Below, in pieces: positions 61,807 to 64,000 of a stretch of DNA of 64,000 nt. Origin of the DNA: Collybia mongolica (lineage: Eukaryota; Basidiomycota; Agaricomycetes; Agaricales; Clitocybaceae); NCBI GenBank assembly GCA_013420905.1, contig JAAXNY010000001.1, positions 2,604,001 to 2,668,000 on the forward strand, in the 5' to 3' direction. The position numbers and the translations under genes were made by a program. The notes below the pieces were generated by a model that did not search any database, was not told the DNA's origin, and saw only the letters and a list, made by a program, of their open reading frames with translations. How positions within the stretch are numbered: position 1 is the first letter of the stretch; each line of letters starts with the position of its first letter.

Positions 61807-63087
61807 TGTAAATGAGCCTTGGAAGATGCGGGAAAGCTACAGTGGGGTCAAAGTGTGGGATATCGGTTGGCAACGAGCTGATTATAACAGTGTGATGACT
61901 AAGATATGCATGAGAAAGGTTGAACTGATCAGGCGTACCATGGGCAATTGCAAGTACATTACGGGCGGACAAGAATATTTTGATGAATATCGATACTAAG
62001 TATACTGAGTGATCAGATGACTTCCCTCGAGCGCTCCTCTCGTCCATATTTTGATAGTGATTCTGCACAGCGTTCTGTCATTTTTAACTTAATAAGCCAA
62101 GGGCGTGATACGCTCCCGGATAATATGCCGGTCATGATACACATCGCGAGTTAGGTCAACGAGTAGATATGTCAATACGGAATCTACAAGGGAGGTCGGC
62201 ATCCTTCGCCCTCAGGTAAAGCTTTGGAGTACTAGGGTGGGAAATCTACTCGTCGTCAGAGCGTTGGCTAATAATTGAAGATTATGCACAAACCTTTCTG
62301 CCTAAGTTTCATCTGACAGTGGGAACGAAAAGACACGAGTTTGACCAGTACCGTAGAGGAGAGCATGCTAAAAGTTGGGTTCAATTCAGTTGAACGGTTA
62401 AAATATGTGGTGTTTGCTGACGTTGTATCCGAAGGCTTAAGGGGTTAGAAGGGATGTTTGGTCCGCATGGCCAAAGTTTGCGATCTTCTTTCTTCAAATT
62501 CTTGCGATGTCGGCACCGCGCAATTTTGAACACAACACGGCCAATTGGAGTTATGAACCTAACGTCCGAAAGATGGAACTTAACCAAACTGGCGTCCCAA
62601 GACGTCTTATGCAAGCCTCTTCCTTTTTCTGGGATAATTTACGACACCGCCCGTACTTTGAGCTGGGCAATTTATGGTCAGTGGCGATAACGCGATGCCA
62701 AATCGCCAGAACTGAGGATCCACCTTCCATGCTCACTTGCCCAAACCAACTTGAAAGGAGTTCCGTGGCCTCGTACACTTGTGAAGTCCGGTGTGGACTC
62801 CACACCCCCATATGCTTCTTCAGATCGGCAGATGACAGCCTTCCTTCGGTTGAATAGGACGACCGACCCCATGCCCTTTTATCTTTCACATTCACCGGCA
62901 ATACAAAGCCTTTGCCTCCGAAATGAATGGCTACTCTGCCATCATCCTCTTTACCTGCGCCCGGGCACAATCCCAAGTCGAATCAAGATCATGGGCTCGT
63001 GCGGTACAGCTTTTCCGGGACTGGAATTTGATTTATTATAAAATGGGGTGTTGATTTCTGTCTGTACGCCTACTTCCTCTCGAGATA
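61807..63087. other. intergenic amidase to aquaporin
   Basis: 1.28 kb with overlapping ORFs on both strands at 62381-62976 (up to 141 codons) but no recognised domain; possibly a decayed gene. No inverted repeats noticed. Confidence 0.3.
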
Positions 63088-64000
63088 ATGTCGCAAACAA
63101 GAACAAGAACATCCGGTTCTTCTCACTCCGCTGCACCTGAAAAGGGTCGTGATAGTGGTAGCAAAGATGATCAGTTGGAAATGTTTGAAGACAATCAAAC
63201 CGTATCCTACCGCCCGAGTCGGTGGTGGAAATACCGGTTTGTGTGGTTCCAATCTCACAATAACAATTCTGATTTCAGGCTGGCACACAGACAAATGCTT
63301 CGTGAACCGATCGCAGAGTTCGCTGGGGTCATGATCTTAATTATTTTTGGCGTTGGAGTGGATTGCCAGGTTGTCCTCTCTACGAACAAGGGTGTCGCTT
63401 CCAGCCAACAGGGTGTAAGAGATCTGTTTTTTCTAGGCCAAGTTTAATTGAATTAACAAAAAAGAAATTACCTAGAGCTATTTATCCATTAGTTTTGGGT
63501 GGGGAATTGGTAAGTTGGCGTCCTAATATCAATTACCAAGTCTGTTGAGGCCGGATTGATTCTCTATACAGGGACTGCTATGGGTGTCTGGGTCTGCGCT
63601 GGCATCTCTGGCGGGCACATCAACCCTGCGGTGGCTATATAAAAATCATCTTCCCTTGAGCTGTCATAATTTTGAGTTGTCGTTTCCAGGTCACTCTAGC
63701 ATTGGCGACGTGGCGTGGATTTCCCTGGAAAAAAGTGCCGGGTAAGTTCCCTAGGTTTGAAGGTGTTGTCTATAGGCTAAACTCCCATGCCCAGGCTATA
63801 TTTTCGCACAAGTTATGGGGGGATTGGTGGGCGCTGCTCTGGTATACGCAACCTATTTCCATGCACTGGACATCTACGAAGGAGGCCGGGGAGTACGGAC
63901 TCTCGGGACCGCAAGCCTATTTTCGACTTATGCAGTAGGTACAATCTTTGATCAGGTCAATAACATGACTGACCGAGAACTTCCGGATTAAGTTACCTTA
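63088..64000 (+). CDS. aquaporin / aquaglyceroporin (MIP family), 5' part
   Basis: Starts at ATG 63088 ([14 protein letters not shown]) with a hydrophilic N-tail of ~75 residues. Then [21 protein letters not shown] (helix 1), [21 protein letters not shown] (helix 2), [17 protein letters not shown] with the first NPA box, [18 protein letters not shown] (helix 3) and LFSTYA just before a GTAGGT donor. Introns at ~63413, 63531, 63640 and 63741 are typical in size. The second NPA box and helices 4-6 lie beyond the window, so water versus glycerol selectivity cannot be judged. Confidence 0.9.

Noticed and set aside
62381..62976. Gene between amidase and aquaporin
   Set aside because: Several overlapping ORFs on both strands with no domain and no consistent splice pattern.

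Overview
This 64 kb window is nuclear DNA of a filamentous basidiomycete, most likely an Agaricomycete. Nearly every gene is broken by several ~50-65 nt GT-AG introns, the intergenic gaps are short, and the left end carries a tandem array of DUF6534-type membrane proteins, a family expanded in mushroom-forming fungi. I cannot name the species from sequence alone.

Layout. (1) 1-12.7 kb: four DUF6534 genes, all on the minus strand. The first is cut by the window edge. Genes 2 and 3 sit in a recent ~2.9 kb tandem duplication; genes 1 and 4 resemble each other more. Two non-autonomous DNA transposons are embedded here: a 1.1 kb pogo/Tc1-like deletion derivative (5437-6549) and an 81 bp MITE (7216-7296) whose empty site is preserved in the paralogous flank. 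(2) 14.6-17.6 kb: a class II aldolase-like gene and an NAD-dependent epimerase/dehydratase. (3) 17.8-25.6 kb: MCM4 (minus) and ORC3 (plus), two pre-replication-complete-assembly genes, divergently placed around two decayed ICMT-like fragments and sharing a 23 bp upstream motif with an MCB-like core. (4) 25.9-31.7 kb: two alpha/beta hydrolases, a CON-6 protein and an intronless ICMT-like methyltransferase. (5) 31.9-39.7 kb: SYF2 (splicing), a free-standing DUF2156 protein, UPF3 (nonsense-mediated decay) and a GT8 glycosyltransferase. (6) 40.2-54.2 kb: a BAHD-type acyltransferase, an ENA-type P-type ATPase whose start codon abuts a 1.08 kb hAT-like element, a third alpha/beta hydrolase, a class C beta-lactamase-like hydrolase and an ACS-family MFS transporter. 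(7) 54.6-64 kb: an unrecognised gene, a bHLH factor, RCF1/HIG1, a small ISD11 (LYRM4) gene, an amidase and the 5' part of an aquaporin running off the right edge.

The genes do not form one pathway. Most are housekeeping (replication, RNA processing, mitochondrial Fe-S and respiratory assembly), mixed with accessory membrane and hydrolase genes. I saw no rRNA, tRNA, CRISPR or autonomous transposase. Exon joins were worked out by eye from GT-AG (and two GC-AG) signals plus frame and family continuity. Fully resolved models sum to whole codons; those with unresolved joins are marked.
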